A stretch of DNA of 64,000 nucleotides from Streptococcus infantis SK970 (GTDB lineage Bacteria; Bacillota; Bacilli; Lactobacillales; Streptococcaceae): the NCBI GenBank assembly GCA_000223255.2, contig AFUT01000001.1:124001-188000 (forward strand), read 5' to 3'. Below, one piece after another: positions 8,031 through 17,753 of this stretch. Position 1 is the first letter of the stretch. Each line of letters starts with the position of its first letter. The translations under genes and the position numbers were made by a program. Below the pieces are notes generated by a model. It ran no database searches and was not told where the DNA came from. It was given only the letters and a program-made list of their open reading frames with translations.

Positions 8031-8877
8031 TTATTGTTTGATTTTTTATTTTCAGCTTCAGATAACGTTGTTTTGGTGCGATAAAGAAACTGATGAGAAA
8101 GAAACTGGCAGATGTCAGCACGATACTTGAACCTGCAGCCAAGTTAAAGCTATAACCGATAAAAAGTCCCAAGACAGAAGCTAGAGCTCCCAAGCCTGAT
8201 GAAAGAAAAATCATGCTCTTAAGACTATTGGCGTAGAGATAAGCTGTCGAAGCTGGGGTAATCAGCATGGCTACGATAAGGATGGTTCCGACACTTTGCA
8301 TAGCAGTCACTGACACCAGAGTCAAGAGTACCATGAGTAGATAGTGGTAGAAATTAACTGGCATGCCCATAGCCTTAGCTAGGAGTTCATCAAAGGATGT
8401 AATCAAGAGTTGTTTGAAGAAAATCCCGATAACCAAGAGAATGAGTGCTCCCACACCGATGGTAATATACATGTCTAAGTCTTGCACAGCTAAGATATTC
8501 CCAAAGAGGATATGGAAGAGGTCAGTCGAGCTTTTAGCCACACTGATCAGGATGACACCCAGAGCCAAGAAAGATGAAAATGTAATCCCTATGGCAGTGT
8601 CGCTCTTGATAATAGAGTTTCCCTTGATGTAGGTAATGATGACAGAAGCTAGTAGTCCAAAGATGATAGCCCCGATAAAGAAGTCAATCCCTAAAATAAA
8701 GGAAAGGGCTACACCAGGTAAGACAGCGTGCGAGATGGCATCGCCCATGAGAGACATCCCACGTAGAATGATAAAGCAGCCAACAGCTCCGGCTACAACA
8801 CCGATGACAACTGCTGTAATCAAGGCATTTTGTAGAAAGTGGAAATTCTGCAATCCATCTATAAATTCTCCAATCAT
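8031..8877 (-). CDS. psaC: Manganese ABC transporter permease PsaC (frame of 3' end uncertain)
   Basis: This ABC-3 family integral membrane subunit has about eight hydrophobic segments, including [20 protein letters not shown] (about 32-51) and [14 protein letters not shown], and imports Mn(II) with PsaB and PsaA. As printed, the frame does not stop after RYLKLK but runs across the psaA start to 7873. Shortening the minus-strand A-run near 8041-8046 by one base gives an ending of KIKIKQ-stop at 8031 and 281 residues, close to the roughly 282 I remember for pneumococcus. An inserted A would instead give a longer tail. The start overlaps psaB by 4 bases, indicating translational coupling. Confidence 0.88.
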
Positions 8878-9596
8878 AGGTCACCTCCATTGAAAAAGAG
8901 TCGGTCACCATAAGCTTGTTTGAGATTAGCTTTGGTGAAGGTCTCCTTTGTTGGACCAAAGGCAATTAGCTCCTTGTTGAGAAGGAGTACCTGGTCAAAA
9001 TAATGAGGAACCTTACCGAGATCGTGGTGGACGATAAGGACCGTCTTGCCAGCCTTTTTAAGATCTCTCAGCGTGTTCATAATGATTTCTTCACTGACTG
9101 AGTCAATCCCAACAAAGGGCTCATCTAAGAGAATATAGTCAGCCTCTTGGACCAGACAGCGGGCAATTAAAACACGCTGGAATTGTCCTCCAGAGAGTTG
9201 ACTAATCTGACGATCTGCATAGTCAGATAGACCTACGATTTCGAGTGCTTCAGCTACCTTTTTCCAGTGACTTGCCTTTAAGGTGTGAAAGAGTGGAATG
9301 GATGGATAGAGTCCTAGCGAGACACATTCTTTTACCTTGATAGGAAAGTTGTAGTCGATATGAATTTTTTGTTCGACATAGGCCACTTTCTTAAGAGATT
9401 TGTTCATTTCTTTATCGTTGATAAAAGCATGTCCTTCATGTGGGATAATGCCCAGCATACTTTTTAATAAGGTTGATTTTCCAGCGCCGTTTGGACCAAT
9501 AATCCCGGTAATCGTTGGTCCTTGGAGCACTAGTGAAATATCCTTTAGTGCCAACGTTTCTTTGTAGGAGACACTGAGGTTTTCGATACGTATCAT
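8874..9596 (-). CDS. psaB: Manganese ABC transporter ATP-binding protein PsaB
   Basis: This 240-residue ATPase has Walker [10 protein letters not shown] (about residue 34), signature [15 protein letters not shown] (about 138), Walker [13 protein letters not shown] and an H-loop histidine in VIVHHDLG. Sequence and linkage to psaC/psaA identify the Mn(II) importer. It is the first gene of psaBCA, and the ATG follows TAGGAGGAA. The upstream region carries the PsaR operator and a TTGACT -35. The frame is intact. Confidence 0.95.
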   Translation of the reverse strand: MIRIENLSVSYKETLALKDISLVLQGPTITGIIGPNGAGKSTLLKSMLGIIPHEGHAFINDKEMNKSLKKVAYVEQKIHIDYNFPIKVKECVSLGLYPSIPLFHTLKASHWKKVAEALEIVGLSDYADRQISQLSGGQFQRVLIARCLVQEADYILLDEPFVGIDSVSEEIIMNTLRDLKKAGKTVLIVHHDLGKVPHYFDQVLLLNKELIAFGPTKETFTKANLKQAYGDRLFFNGGDL

Positions 9597-9635
9597 ACAG
9601 TTGTATTCCTCCTAATTTTTAATATACCTTAATTT

Positions 9636-9657
9636 TATTTTAAGTCAAGTTAATTTT
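9636..9657 (-). promoter_or_regulatory. PsaR operator over the psaBCA -35 element
   Basis: On the minus strand this reads AAAATTAACTTGACTTAAAA followed by TA. It is nearly the imperfect palindrome AAAATTAACTTGACTTAATTTT that I recall as the pneumococcal PsaR site. The TTGACT within it is the probable -35, and a -10 of TATTAA or ATATTA lies 17-18 bp downstream. Repressor bound here would occlude polymerase, giving repression by manganese. Confidence 0.75.
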
Positions 9658-9775
9658 GGTAAAAATTTAAAATATTAATGTTGAAATTAAATAGGAGGAA
9701 ACGGCATTTTTAATTGCATTCCCCAGGGATTTTTGCTAAGCTAGGAATAAGTGAAATTAGGAAAGTGAGAACAAG

Positions 9776-11667
9776 ATGACACGTTATCAAGATGATTTTT
9801 ATGATGCTATAAATGGTGAATGGGAAAAGACTGCAGTCATTCCAGCCGATAAATCACGAACAGGTGGTTTTATCGACCTTGACGAAGAAATCGAAGAGTT
9901 GATGCTAACAACGACGGACAAGTGGTTGGCAGGAGAAGATGTTCCAGAAGATCCTATCCTAGCAAATTTTGTCAAATACCACGCTATGGTGAGAGATTTC
10001 GATAAGCGAGAAGCAGATGGAATTGAGCCAGTCCTTCCTTTATTGGAGGAATACCAGAATTTAGAAAGTTTTGCAGATTTCGCAAGTAAACTAGCAGCAT
10101 TTGAATTAGCTGGTAAACCAAACTTCCTTCCATTTGGAGTATCACCAGACTTTATGGATGCTAGAACCAATGTTCTCTGGGCTAGTGCACCAGGAACAAT
10201 CTTGCCAGATACAACCTACTATGCGGAAGACCATCCACAGCGTGAGGAATTGTTGAACCTTTGGAAAGAAAGTACTTCTAATCTTCTCAAAGCCTATAAC
10301 TTCTCAGATGAAGAAATCGAAGATCTTTTAGAAAAACGATTGGAATTGGACCGTCGTATCGCAGCTGTAGTCCTCTCTAATGAAGAAAGTTCAGAATACG
10401 CCAAACTTTACCATCCATATTCTTATGAAGATTTCAAAAAGTTTGCGCCTGCCCTACCTCTCGATGACTTCTTCCAAGCTGTGATTGGACAAACTCCAGA
10501 TAAGGTTATCGTAGATGAAGAACGTTTCTGGCAAGCAGCAGAGCAATTCTATAGTGAAGAAGCTTGGCCTTTACTCAAGGCAAGCTTGATCTTGAGTGTG
10601 GTTAATCTTTCAACTAGTTATCTGACAGATGAGATTCGTATCTTGTCAGGTGCCTACGGACGTGCTCTTTCAGGAGTTCCAGAGGCTCAAGACAAGCGCA
10701 AGGCTGCTTACCACTTAGCTCAAGGACCATTTAGACAAGCGCTCGGTCTTTGGTATGCACACGAAAAATTCTCTCCAGAAGCCAAGGCAGACGTAGAGAA
10801 AAAAGTAGCGACCATGATTGACGTTTATAAGGAACGTTTGGCTAAAAATGACTGGCTGACTCCTGAAACTCGAGAAAAAGCCATCGTCAAACTTAATGTC
10901 ATCAAGCCTTATATTGGTTATCCAGAAGAGCTACCAGCTCGTTATAAGGACAAGGTAGTGGATGAATCTGCTAGCCTCTTTGAGAATGCCCTAGCATTTG
11001 CGCGTGTGGAAATCAAGCACAGTTGGAGCAAGTGGAATCAGCCGGTTGACTACAAGGAGTGGGGAATGCCTGCTCATATGGTGAATGCCTACTACAATCC
11101 ACAAAAGAACTTGATTGTCTTCCCAGCTGCTATTTTACAGGCACCATTCTATGACTTGCATCAGTCATCTTCTGCCAACTATGGTGGGATCGGAGCGGTT
11201 ATTGCCCATGAAATTTCTCACGCCTTTGATACTAATGGAGCTTCCTTTGATGAAAATGGAAGTCTCAAGGATTGGTGGACAGAGAGCGACTACGCAGCCT
11301 TTAAAGAAAAACACAGAAGGTTATCGACCAGTTTGATGGTCAAGAATCTTACGGTGCAAAAATTAATGGTAAATTAACTGTATCCGAAAACGTTGCCGAC
11401 CTTGGAGGTATCGCTGCAGCCTTAGAAGCTGCTAAGAGAGAACCAGACTTCTCAGCTGAAGAGTTCTTCCATAACTTTGCTCGTATCTGGCGTATGAAAG
11501 GTCGCCCAGAGTTGATGAAACTCATGGCCAGCGTTGATGTGCACGCCCCAGCTAAACTCCGTGTTAACGTCCAAGTGCCAAACTTTGATGACTTCTTTAC
11601 AACCTATGATGTCAAAGAAGGCGACGGCATGTGGCGTTCACCAGAAGACCGTGTGATTATTTGGTAA
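9776..11667 (+). CDS. pepO: Endopeptidase O, M13 metallopeptidase (apparent frameshift)
   Basis: PepO is a neprilysin-like zinc endopeptidase that cleaves oligopeptides; the pneumococcal form is also found at the surface and binds plasminogen and complement factors. The HExxH motif is in VIAHEISHAFD (about residue 480). The third ligand motif ENVADLGG lies beyond a frame break. As printed the first frame stops at 11377. One extra A in the run at 11307-11311 joins it to the downstream frame ending RSPEDRVIIW at 11667, giving 630 residues, the usual length. The gene is divergent from psaBCA, as in pneumococcus. Confidence 0.93.
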
Positions 11668-11754
11668 AATGATTTCTTAACCAAGTATAACTTGGCATGA
11701 ATGATTCATTTTTGAAGTTTATACATCTGAAAATGCAATGCTATCGAGGTTAAT

Positions 11755-12519
11755 ATGAAGAAATTTTTAATGATGCTTTCAGCTATTTTTTTGATTTCAG
11801 TTTTGGCATCTTGTGGTCTCAATAAAAATAATAGCAATACAGAACCTTCGTCTGCACTATCATCTGTATCCGAAGACGATAAGACTAGTGCATCAACAGA
11901 AGCAAAGACTGAGAATACTAGTGACTCTTCGACCAAGGCGTCACAATCGACTGCTGAAAATAAGAAGGAAACTGGACAAGAGGTATACAAAGAAGTGATT
12001 GAACGCTATAATCACTTTACAGACCTTTTAAAGCAAGGTAATAGAGAAGATTTATACCAGGAAAATAAACAACACAAGATTGCTTCAGAAGAATATAGCA
12101 TGATTTTCTCTCGTATGGATTATCAAAATGCACCAGACTTTAAATATGCCCTTCTTGATTTGAATAAAGATGGGCAAGATGAGTTGCTTATTGGGGATGA
12201 AAAATTCGTTTCAGCCATTTATTATTTGAAAAATCAAAAACCAAACTTACTTCATACAGCTTATGTAGCTTCTGCAGGTGGTTTTCGCTCAGGCTTTGTT
12301 ATTTACGAAAATGGTCTAGTCTCTTATGCAGACTGGCAGTCAACTCGTCCAGAAATGAACCTGGCTCTATATTCGTTTGATAAAAATGGAGTGCAGAAGA
12401 TTAAAGAAGCAACTATTCAAATCGGTGGTAATGAAAAAGCAGAGCAAGTTTTAGATATTTCTTCTGAAAAGCTTGATTTGTCTAACATTGACTGGAAAGA
12501 ATTGAATCCAACTAATTAG
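11755..12519 (+). CDS. Putative lipoprotein of unknown function
   Basis: The 254-residue protein has a clear lipoprotein signal peptide with lipobox LASC (Cys20). A Ser/Thr/Glu-rich low-complexity linker (about 22-75) follows, then a C-terminal region of about 175 residues. That region contains YALLDLNKDGQDELLIGDE (about 137-155), resembling a calcium-binding DxNxDGxDE loop seen in VCBS/FG-GAP-like or dockerin-like repeats. It is probably anchored on the outer face of the membrane. The ATG follows GAGG at 7-base spacing. It sits alone between pepO and a terminator. I do not recognise a defined family. Confidence 0.7.
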   Translation: MKKFLMMLSAIFLISVLASCGLNKNNSNTEPSSALSSVSEDDKTSASTEAKTENTSDSSTKASQSTAENKKETGQEVYKEVIERYNHFTDLLKQGNREDLYQENKQHKIASEEYSMIFSRMDYQNAPDFKYALLDLNKDGQDELLIGDEKFVSAIYYLKNQKPNLLHTAYVASAGGFRSGFVIYENGLVSYADWQSTRPEMNLALYSFDKNGVQKIKEATIQIGGNEKAEQVLDISSEKLDLSNIDWKELNPTN

Positions 12520-12588
12520 TTTTGAATTATTTTTCTAGTCAATTTTGATTCTACCGAGCAAGTAGTGATGTAGAAATTGAAGCTACAC

Positions 12589-12618
12589 AAAAACCAAGGA
12601 TGATTGTCCTTGGTTTTT
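12589..12618. terminator. Bidirectional terminator between the lipoprotein and hydrolase genes
   Basis: A perfect 12-bp stem (AAAAACCAAGGA with TCCTTGGTTTTT) and a 6-base loop have T-tracts on both strands. It serves the convergent genes on either side. Confidence 0.85.
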
Positions 12619-12623
12619 ATGTT

Positions 12624-13253
12624 TTAGAAAAATGGATTAAAGGTTTTTTCGTGAGCGATGGTAGTAGCAGGTCCGTGCCCTGGATAGACATCGTAATTTG
12701 GAAGGGTGAAGAGCTGGGTTTGGACACTATGAAGGAGTTGTTCCATACTACCAGTTGGCAAATCTGTCCGACCAATGGTTTCTCGGAAAAGGGCATCTCC
12801 CGTTAAGACCAAGTGTCCATCTGGGAAAACCAATGAAACTCCACCGATAGAGTGACCTGGCGTTGGTAAGACCGTGAAGCAGAACTCCTCGATTTGGTAT
12901 TCTTCATGAAAAACATAGGTGTGCTCAGCTGGTCTACAAACTACATCTGCCATATCATCGTGTCGAGGGAGTCCTGAAAGGTTGTCAACAGGAGTATAGA
13001 GCCAAGAAGCTTCACTTTCTGCCACATAGACTGGAGGATTTCCAAAAGTATCTCTGACCAAGTCGAGACTTAAGATATGATCGTAGTGAGTGTGGGTCAG
13101 GAGAATGGCACAGACCGGTTTGTTGATGGTCTCGATAGTCTTTCGAATGGCTTCCCAATGACTACCAGGATCGACTACAATCAGGTGCTTATCACCTTCA
13201 AGATAATAAGTATTTTCATAGGCGACAGGGTTCACAGTTTTATGGATTTTCAT
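12624..13253 (-). CDS. Metallo-beta-lactamase-fold hydrolase (glyoxalase II-like)
   Basis: This 209-residue protein has the dinuclear zinc motif THTHYDH (about residues 54-60). Further metal ligands are in LPTPGHSIGGVSL (about 131) and LVLTGDALF (about 150), and the final histidine is in VYPGHGPATTI (about 190). Length and motif set match the YcbL/GloB-like subgroup of small MBL hydrolases, which hydrolyse thioesters such as S-lactoylglutathione. The true substrate in streptococci is not known to me. The ATG follows AAAGAGGAAAT. It is monocistronic and ends against a terminator. Confidence 0.8.
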   Translation of the reverse strand: MKIHKTVNPVAYENTYYLEGDKHLIVVDPGSHWEAIRKTIETINKPVCAILLTHTHYDHILSLDLVRDTFGNPPVYVAESEASWLYTPVDNLSGLPRHDDMADVVCRPAEHTYVFHEEYQIEEFCFTVLPTPGHSIGGVSLVFPDGHLVLTGDALFRETIGRTDLPTGSMEQLLHSVQTQLFTLPNYDVYPGHGPATTIAHEKTFNPFF

Positions 13254-13327
13254 AGGATTTCCTCTTTAAAAGAATTTACAGTTTCTAGTATAACACAGAA
13301 GCACAAAATAAGGAATCAATCAACAAG

Positions 13328-13357
13328 AAAGTCCCTACATAAAAGAAGGGACTTTTT
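13328..13357. terminator. Terminator downstream of the alpha/beta hydrolase gene
   Basis: The 8-bp stem AAAGTCCC with GGGACTTT has a T-run on the plus strand and TTTCTTG on the minus strand. It lies directly beyond the stop of the minus-strand gene at 13364. Confidence 0.65.
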
Positions 13358-13363
13358 AATACA

Positions 13364-14440
13364 TTAAAAATGATTTTTCCAGGCTTGGAAGCGTGCATCC
13401 AGTAGGAGTTGTGTCAGGTTTTTTAAGATTTCAACTTGCTCGGGCTCTAGTGTCTGGGCTTGAGAAACAAGTTGTTGAATGTGTTCAATAGCATTTCTAG
13501 AAGATAAATCGTTGATGGAAGTGATTCCAGACTCTAGGATGGTTCCAAAGAAGAGATTAAAGTAGAGCTCTAGTTCTTCATCGGGCACACTGTCCACCCA
13601 TTCCTTTAGAGTGTCTTTTATCTGTAGACTTTCACTACTAATCTCCTCTAGTTGGACAAAGTGGTGTCTATCTGTCAACCAACTGAAAGTATTGTGTTGG
13701 GCGATGCCACCGAGAGCCGTAGATTTGACGACGATAGGAGTATCAGGAACTTCCAGCATCATGCCAATGACAGAACCTTGTGGGACATAACGATGAATTT
13801 TTGGAATCACTTCCTGATAGCCGGTGCTCTCAGTCAGTTCAGCCTGCAAACCAGGAGCATCGTAGGTATAAACTGCTGATATCTTTTCCTGCAATTCAGG
13901 CTGGATTTGACTAGCAGCGTAGACAGCTAGATTCCCACCTTTAGAATGTCCAGCTACAATCACTTTCTGTTTTGGATGTTGGGTAAAGAAATCTTCCAAG
14001 TATTCAATAGCATGCTTTTGGGCAGGGATTTCCTTCATATAGGTCATATGGAAATCTTCCTTCCAGCCAATAATACTGTCGTCTGTGCCACGAAAGACAA
14101 TGAGATAGGTATCTAAGTTAAGGCGATAGGTCATAGCGGCAAATTGCTTTTGAAGTTCCACATCAATATCGTTTATAAAGTTTGATAGCTTGCAATTTCT
14201 AAAACGTTTGTGTTGGGCAAGCTGGTCTAAAAGTTGCAGACGTTCTTTATTGGTCAACATGTTAGTCTCACGAGGGACACGTGTTGCGACATCACTTAAA
14301 CGATTGACAGGCTGGTTCAATAGGTTATCAAAAGGAAGATAAGTCAGCTCTGTTAAAGCAAGTACATCTAGTTCATTTAAGGGAAGATCATAAAAAGAAT
14401 CGTATTGAACGTCGGTTAGATAGTCAAAAATATTGGCCAT
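13364..14440 (-). CDS. Mbeg1-like (DUF2974) alpha/beta hydrolase
   Basis: The predicted protein has 358 residues when started at MANIFDYL, whose ATG follows AAAGGAATTCTC; an upstream ATG at 14467 would add nine residues and lacks an RBS. The nucleophile elbow GHSKGG (about residue 163) in VIVAGHSKGGNLAVYAA and the earlier LIVFRGTDDS strand are typical of the DUF2974/lipase-3-like family. A candidate catalytic aspartate lies in VYTYDAPGL. No signal peptide is present, so it should be cytoplasmic. Substrate is unknown. It is divergent from the two-component system at 14536. Confidence 0.75.
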   Translation of the reverse strand: MANIFDYLTDVQYDSFYDLPLNELDVLALTELTYLPFDNLLNQPVNRLSDVATRVPRETNMLTNKERLQLLDQLAQHKRFRNCKLSNFINDIDVELQKQFAAMTYRLNLDTYLIVFRGTDDSIIGWKEDFHMTYMKEIPAQKHAIEYLEDFFTQHPKQKVIVAGHSKGGNLAVYAASQIQPELQEKISAVYTYDAPGLQAELTESTGYQEVIPKIHRYVPQGSVIGMMLEVPDTPIVVKSTALGGIAQHNTFSWLTDRHHFVQLEEISSESLQIKDTLKEWVDSVPDEELELYFNLFFGTILESGITSINDLSSRNAIEHIQQLVSQAQTLEPEQVEILKNLTQLLLDARFQAWKNHF

Positions 14441-14535
14441 GAGAATTCCTTTCTTAACTTTTATCATATCAGATTTACATCAATTTCGCTAGTAGTCAGG
14501 AGAATTTTGCTATAATATAGAAAAAGGAGGAGCAG

Positions 14536-15213
14536 ATGCATAAGATTTTACTAGTAGAAGATGATCCAGTAATCCGTCAACAAGTTGGGAAAATGCTCTC
14601 CGAATGGGGTTTTGAAGTAGTCATGGTAGAAGACTTTATGGAAGTTTTAACGCTATTTGTTCAGTCTGAGCCGCATCTGGTTCTTATGGATATTGGTCTT
14701 CCCTTGTTTAATGGCTATCATTGGTGTCAGGAGATTCGCAAGATTTCAAAAGTTCCTATTATGTTTCTGTCTTCCAGAGACCAGGCTATGGACATCGTGA
14801 TGGCTATTAATATGGGAGCTGACGATTTTGTGACCAAGCCATTTGATCAGCAGGTCCTTTTGGCCAAGGTACAGGGCTTGTTGCGTCGATCTTATGAGTT
14901 TGGGCGGGATGAGAGTCTATTAGAATATGCAGGCGTGATCCTCAATACCAAGTCTATGGATCTGCATGTTGAGGGACAGGCAATCACGCTGACAAAGAAT
15001 GAATTTCAAATCCTACGTGTCTTATTTGAACATGCGGGTAGTATCGTGGCGCGTGATGATCTGATGCGAGAACTCTGGAATAGTGACTTTTTCATCGACG
15101 ATAATACTCTTTCTGTCAATGTTGCTCGCTTGCGTAAAAAGTTGGAAGAGCAAGGTTTGGTAGGATTTATTGAAACTAAGAAAGGGATAGGATACGGGTT
15201 AAAACATGCTTAA
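14536..15213 (+). CDS. OmpR-family response regulator (pneumococcal TCS01-like)
   Basis: This 225-residue regulator has a receiver domain with acidic pocket EDDP (residues 8-11), phosphoacceptor Asp in LVLMDIGLP (about 52) and conserved Lys in FVTKPFD (about 101). A C-terminal winged helix (about 130-225) contains NEFQILRVLFEHAGSIV and NVARLRKKLEE. It overlaps the histidine kinase gene by 8 bases. The RBS is AAAGGAGGAG and TATAAT lies just upstream at about 14511. The pair resembles TCS01 of pneumococcus as I remember it. Targets are unknown. Confidence 0.88.
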   Translation: MHKILLVEDDPVIRQQVGKMLSEWGFEVVMVEDFMEVLTLFVQSEPHLVLMDIGLPLFNGYHWCQEIRKISKVPIMFLSSRDQAMDIVMAINMGADDFVTKPFDQQVLLAKVQGLLRRSYEFGRDESLLEYAGVILNTKSMDLHVEGQAITLTKNEFQILRVLFEHAGSIVARDDLMRELWNSDFFIDDNTLSVNVARLRKKLEEQGLVGFIETKKGIGYGLKHA

Positions 15214-16180
15214 TTGGAGACAATTTTTTCTAGCCTATCTTCGCTCACGGATTCGCCTTCTAGTCTTCATTTTTTTGATTAGCTGCCTTGCCCTCGCCTT
15301 TCACATTTTATTTACAAATCTAGGTTCTTACTTTCTTTACTTCTTTCTGCTTTGTAGTTTTCTAACCCTTTTATTTTTCATCTGGGATATCCTAGTAGAA
15401 GCAGAGGTTTATCGTAAGGAATTGCTCTATGGTGAAAGAAAAGCTAAGTCACCAATGGAAGTCCTTCTAACTGAAAAATTAGAGAAAAGCGAATCTGAAC
15501 TCTATCAAAAGAAATCAGATGCTGAAAACCGCTATAATGATTTGGTGGACTACTATACACTCTGGGTTCATCAGATAAAAACCCCAATTGCAGCTAGTAA
15601 ACTTCTCGTGAGTGAGGTGACGGATCGCCAACTGAAACAGCAGTTGGAGCAGGAAATTTTTAAGATTGATTCCTATACCAACCTCGTTCTCCAATATCTA
15701 CGCTTAGAAAGCTTCCATGATGATTTGGTTTTGAAGAAAGAAAATATAGAAGATCTGGTAAAGGAAGTCATTCGCAAATATGCCATTTTCTTTATCCAGA
15801 AAGATCTAAGTATTAATCTGCATGACTTGGACAGAAGCATTGTTACAGACAAGAAATGGCTGTTGGTAGTCATTGAACAAATCCTTTCAAATAGCCTCAA
15901 GTATACTAATGAAGGTGGAATTGAAATCTATATGGACGGTCAGGACCTTTGTATCAAGGATACAGGAATCGGCATTAAAAATAGTGATGTTCTTCGAGTC
16001 TTTGAACGTGGATTTTCAGGATATAATGGTCGAATGACTCAGCAGTCATCTGGTCTTGGGCTCTATTTAACCCAGAAAATTAGTCAAGAATTAGGTCATC
16101 AAATCCGTATCGAATCTGAACTTGGTCAAGGAACAACCGTGCGAATTAAGTTTGCGGAAGTGAACCTACTTATTGAGTAA
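15206..16180 (+). CDS. Intramembrane-sensing histidine kinase (BceS-like)
   Basis: The 324-residue kinase has two N-terminal transmembrane helices (about 13-33 and 38-58) with almost no extracellular loop, the architecture of BceS/intramembrane-sensing kinases. The H-box is LWVHQIKTPIAASK (His about 122). The catalytic domain has N-box NSLKYT, G1 DTGIGI and G2 SSGLGLYLTQK. BceS-type kinases usually sense antimicrobial peptides through a partner BceAB transporter, which is absent from this neighbourhood. It is co-transcribed with the upstream regulator by an 8-base overlap. Confidence 0.88.
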   Translation: MLNWRQFFLAYLRSRIRLLVFIFLISCLALAFHILFTNLGSYFLYFFLLCSFLTLLFFIWDILVEAEVYRKELLYGERKAKSPMEVLLTEKLEKSESELYQKKSDAENRYNDLVDYYTLWVHQIKTPIAASKLLVSEVTDRQLKQQLEQEIFKIDSYTNLVLQYLRLESFHDDLVLKKENIEDLVKEVIRKYAIFFIQKDLSINLHDLDRSIVTDKKWLLVVIEQILSNSLKYTNEGGIEIYMDGQDLCIKDTGIGIKNSDVLRVFERGFSGYNGRMTQQSSGLGLYLTQKISQELGHQIRIESELGQGTTVRIKFAEVNLLIE

Positions 16181-16191
16181 AAAGAAATGCT

Positions 16192-16230
16192 AAGAGCTTG
16201 GAAGAAATCTTTCAAGCTCTTCTTTAGATT
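16192..16230 (+). terminator. Probable terminator after the two-component system
   Basis: A 9-bp perfect stem (AAGAGCTTG with CAAGCTCTT) lies 12 bases after the kinase stop. The T-tract is interrupted (TCTTTAGATTT), so termination may be partial. Confidence 0.55.
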
Positions 16231-16339
16231 TCTATGTAGTGAGAAAATAGGATAGAACAAAGAAAAAAGTAACTGGAATTTCTTCCTTTCTCTATCTTTT
16301 AAATGAATTGATTTCTTCAGAGAAAGATTGTAATTTTTT

Positions 16340-16470
16340 TGATATAATATGTAGGATGGACTGATGGATATTTAAATGATAATGTTCAAAAGAATCACAG
16401 CTAAGAATTAAAAACATGTCAGTTTGGACAGAAGTCTCTCTACCATCATCCATGCAGAAACAAGATTATA
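16340..16470 (+). promoter_or_regulatory. Promoter and structured 5' leader of the DUF389 gene
   Basis: An extended -10 (TGATATAAT, ending at 16348) is followed by a leader of about 140 bases. GGAT (16354-16357) and GATGG (16363-16367) can pair with the adjacent CCATC-ATCC (16443-16451), closing a domain of about 90 bases. Inside are short hairpins such as GGAC-AGAA-GTCT. It matches no riboswitch consensus I know. The rest of the 310-base gap (16181-16490) holds only the terminator above and AT-rich sequence. Confidence 0.4.
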
Positions 16471-16490
16471 TGAAATAAAAGGAGTAACCA

Positions 16491-17540
16491 ATGACCGGAA
16501 ACTATTCAACACGGGAATTCCGTGAGAAACTATATGATGACCTTCATGTTCGATTAAGAGATACACTGATTTTGATGTGTTCGATTTTTATTGCCTCTAT
16601 AGGTCTCAATATGAATTCAACAGCTGTCGTTATTGGATCCATGCTGATTTCCCCTCTTATGACACCGATTGTTGGACTGGGATTTGGTTTAGCTATTTTT
16701 GATACGCGTTTAATCAAGCAATCTCTAAAGGTTTTATTTATTCATGTATTGGTCAGTTTGCTTGTATCGACTCTGTATTTCTGGATTTCTCCCTTATCTT
16801 ATGCAAGTAGCCAGTTGATTGCACGAACCTCTCCAACCATTTGGGATGTTCTCATTGCTATTGCGGGTGGGATAGCAGGTGTCATTGGTTCAAGGAAAAA
16901 AGAAGCAAACAATATCGTGCCAGGAGTAGCCATTGCAACAGCTCTGATGCCACCTATCTGTACTGCAGGTTATGGCTTAGCTATTGGAAATGTACGATTT
17001 TTATTTGGGGCTCTTTATCTTTTTTCGATCAACTGTGTCTTTATCATGCTAACCAACATTGTTGGAACAAGAATTATGATGAAAAAATCTGCCTTAAGTT
17101 CATTTAAAGAGCTAAACATTAAAATGAAAATTGGCTTGATATCCTTGATTGTATTATTGGTTCTTCCAGCCAGCTATTCAGCAGTCACTCTGACGATGAA
17201 TGAAAAACGAAAAGAAGAGATCAAACAGTTCGTAGGAAAAGAGTTCGCCAATTATACGGTCATTAATCAAGTCTACAAGTCAAAGAGAAATGAATTGGTC
17301 TTGACGGTTGTTGGAGATCCGATTTCAGAAGAAGAATTAGAAACCATTCGCCAAAAACAAGCCTCTTACGGTATTCAATCTGTTCAATTGAAAGTCAATC
17401 AAGTCAATAATTCGCAAAAATTAGATAGTGAGATGACCAAGGAATTTTATGAAACCATTGACAAGTATATTGATCAAAAACTATCTAAAAAAGATTCACA
17501 AGATGACCTCGCAAAAGAAAATGAAGCAGACAAGGATTAA
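16491..17540 (+). CDS. DUF389 (TIGR00341-type) multi-pass membrane protein
   Basis: The 349-residue protein begins with a short cytoplasmic segment and about six transmembrane helices (about 30-225). Conserved stretches include ASIGLNMNSTAVVIGSMLIS and SPLMTPIVGLGFG (about 35-70), characteristic of DUF389. A C-terminal hydrophilic region (about 240-349) is Lys/Glu/Asp-rich at its end. Function is unknown for the family. The ATG follows AAAGGAG. The gene is monocistronic, preceded by a long structured leader and followed by a strong terminator. It is not part of the upstream two-component operon, although the neighbourhood could suggest a regulatory link. Confidence 0.8.
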   Translation: MTGNYSTREFREKLYDDLHVRLRDTLILMCSIFIASIGLNMNSTAVVIGSMLISPLMTPIVGLGFGLAIFDTRLIKQSLKVLFIHVLVSLLVSTLYFWISPLSYASSQLIARTSPTIWDVLIAIAGGIAGVIGSRKKEANNIVPGVAIATALMPPICTAGYGLAIGNVRFLFGALYLFSINCVFIMLTNIVGTRIMMKKSALSSFKELNIKMKIGLISLIVLLVLPASYSAVTLTMNEKRKEEIKQFVGKEFANYTVINQVYKSKRNELVLTVVGDPISEEELETIRQKQASYGIQSVQLKVNQVNNSQKLDSEMTKEFYETIDKYIDQKLSKKDSQDDLAKENEADKD

Positions 17541-17686
17541 GGATAGTCAACTTATCTAACTCATGGAAGCAAATCTTGGGAGGATATCCTATATCCAAAA
17601 GTTAATGGATAGAAAGGATTGTTGATGAAGATACTATTTGTGGTGGTTTGATAAATCACTACGAGCTTAAGTTAAATAAAATATAA

Positions 17687-17718
17687 AAAAGCAACAACTG
17701 AAATAGTTGTTGCTTTTT
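17687..17718. terminator. Bidirectional terminator between the DUF389 gene and thrS
   Basis: A perfect stem (AAAAGCAACAACT with AGTTGTTGCTTTT) with a 5-base loop has T-runs on both strands. The remaining gap 17541-17686 shows no gene. Confidence 0.9.
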
Positions 17719-17753
17719 CTTACTGAAAAAATGTTTCCCAGACAGTGATCGTT

